Source: Ktedonobacterales bacterium
Lineage (GTDB): Bacteria > Chloroflexota > Ktedonobacteria > Ktedonobacterales > JADMIN01
Direction: 5' to 3'
DNA length: 6,543 nt
Assembly (NCBI GenBank): GCA_025450405.1
Contig: JANWHL010000196.1
Coordinates: forward strand, 1-6,543
Positions 5,477-6,543 of the stretch are shown here, piece after piece. Both the position numbers and the translations under genes were made by a program. The notes below the pieces were generated by a model. The model was not told where the DNA came from and made no database searches. It was given only the letters and a program-made list of their open reading frames with translations. Each line of letters starts with the position of its first letter. Position 1 is the first letter of the stretch.

Positions 5477-6543
5477 TCATGTTCGCGACTGCCCCCGCTC
5501 GCTCCGATAGCGCCGGATCAGCGCGTTGGTAGAGGTGTCGTGGGCCAGCGGCGGCTCGCCCGGGCTGGTCAACTCCGGGATGATGCGCTGCGCCAGTACC
5601 TTGCCCAACTCAACGCCCCACTGGTCGAACGAGTCGATCTGCCAGATCGTCCCCTGCGTGAACACGCTGTGCTCATACAGCGCAACCAGCGTCCCCAGCG
5701 TCTCAGGCGTCAACCGCTCCGCCAGAATCGTCGTGGACGGGTGGTTGCCCTCGAACGTCCGGTGCGGCACTAGCTCGTCAGGTGTGCCCTCCGCCTTCAC
5801 TTCCTCCGGCGTCTTGCCAAAGGCCAGGGCCTCACTCTGGGCAAAGACATTCGCCATTAGCAGGTCATGGTGATCTCCGAGCGGATTCAGCGTCTGGCTA
5901 AACGCGATGAAGTCGCACGGGATCAGGCGCGTGCCTTGATGGATCAGCTGGTAGAACGAATGCTGGCCATTCGTGCCGGGCTCGCCCCAATAGATCTGAC
6001 CCGTCTCGTAGTTCACTCGCGCGCCGTCCAGCGTCACATGCTTGCCATTGCTCTCCATCGTCAGCTGTTGCAGGTACGCGGGGAACCGTTTGAGGTACTG
6101 TGCGTAGGGCAGCACCGCCACCGTCGCCGCGTCGAAGAAGTCGTTGTACCAGATGGCGAGCAACCCCATCAGCACAGGTAGATTGCGTTCAAACGGCGTC
6201 GTGCGGAAATGCTCGTCCATCGCGTGAAAGCCCGACAGCATCTCGCGGAAGTGGTGCGGGCCGATCGCGATCATGGTTGAGAGGCCGATGGCCGAATCCA
6301 TCGAATACCGGCCGCCTACCCAATCCCAGAACACGAACATATTGGCCGTGTCGATGCCGAACTTCGCCACCTCCGCCTCGTTGGTTGAAACCGCCACGAA
6401 GTGCCGGGCAACCGCTGCGTCGCTGCCCAGACCGCGCACCAGCCACGCCCGCGCGGACCGCGCGTTGGTCATCGTCTCCAGCGTGGTGAACGTCTTGGAC
6501 GACACGATGAACAGCGTCTCGGCCGGATCGAGGTCGCGGGTGG
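5477..6543 (-). CDS. pgi: Glucose-6-phosphate isomerase, N-terminus outside window
   Basis: It interconverts glucose 6-phosphate and fructose 6-phosphate in glycolysis and gluconeogenesis, in the cytoplasm. About 354 C-terminal residues are visible, roughly two thirds of a usual 550-residue bacterial enzyme; the gene enters from the right edge with no start in the window. Landmarks in order: the sugar-phosphate loop SSKTFTT at the edge, the VGGRYS signature with its active-site Arg, WGEPGTNGQHSF carrying the catalytic base Glu (Glu355 in E. coli), NPLGDHHD carrying the ring-opening His, and the second family signature FDQWGVELGK with the conserved Lys. The end INALIRRYR-like segment (TNALIRRYRS) plus a short SerArg tail matches the usual C-terminus, so the gene appears intact here. 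It converges on the DksA-like gene, and I see no clear terminator in the 34-nt gap. This is the long bacterial/eukaryotic-type PGI, not the cupin or bifunctional PGI/PMI form. Confidence 0.97.
   Translation of the reverse strand, partial: TRDLDPAETLFIVSSKTFTTLETMTNARSARAWLVRGLGSDAAVARHFVAVSTNEAEVAKFGIDTANMFVFWDWVGGRYSMDSAIGLSTMIAIGPHHFREMLSGFHAMDEHFRTTPFERNLPVLMGLLAIWYNDFFDAATVAVLPYAQYLKRFPAYLQQLTMESNGKHVTLDGARVNYETGQIYWGEPGTNGQHSFYQLIHQGTRLIPCDFIAFSQTLNPLGDHHDLLMANVFAQSEALAFGKTPEEVKAEGTPDELVPHRTFEGNHPSTTILAERLTPETLGTLVALYEHSVFTQGTIWQIDSFDQWGVELGKVLAQRIIPELTSPGEPPLAHDTSTNALIRRYRSERGQSRT

Overview
The window is GC-rich (clearly above 60% by eye), has short intergenic gaps and uses ATG, GTG and TTG starts behind clear Shine-Dalgarno sequences. 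It is ordinary bacterial chromosome. I see no phage, transposon, CRISPR or RNA gene. The gene mix (a large L,D-transpeptidase lipoprotein, a HipA_2-type kinase, a YeaQ/GlsB-type membrane protein and a small DksA-like protein) would suit a Chloroflexota or similar high-GC Gram-positive-type lineage. That placement is an inference from recalled resemblance only.

Layout, left to right. On the minus strand there is a HipA-like kinase-fold protein cut by the left edge (to about 485). Directly upstream of it in transcription order lies a YkuD-type L,D-transpeptidase lipoprotein (512-2188). Their junction is a triplicated 15-bp repeat. Next comes a 427-nt gene-free stretch holding two short repeats and a perfect 13-bp stem-loop (2525-2554), then a small three-helix GlsB/YeaQ/YmgE-type membrane protein (2616-2915, minus). 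A 368-nt divergent spacer follows, with an orphan Shine-Dalgarno 9-mer and a 14-bp palindrome. A DHA2-type (14-TM) MFS efflux pump (3284-4909, plus) comes next, then a TTG-started TraR/DksA-like protein (5065-5442, plus). Glucose-6-phosphate isomerase (pgi, minus, cut by the right edge) converges on it across a 34-nt gap.

The genes do not form one pathway. The transpeptidase and the kinase are probably co-transcribed (same strand, 26-nt gap or less). The GlsB-like gene and the efflux pump are divergent. The DksA-like gene has its own strong ribosome site. I found no clear new multi-gene system. The most unusual details are: (1) the 15-bp repeat at the transpeptidase/kinase junction, which makes a chain of stop-start mini-cistrons and leaves the kinase without an in-frame ATG; (2) a DksA-like zinc finger whose second Cys pair is replaced by Asp and His at the exact spacing; (3) an imperfect duplication of that protein's last codons just past its stop, where every difference is synonymous; (4) a perfect palindrome just upstream of the efflux pump's ribosome site.
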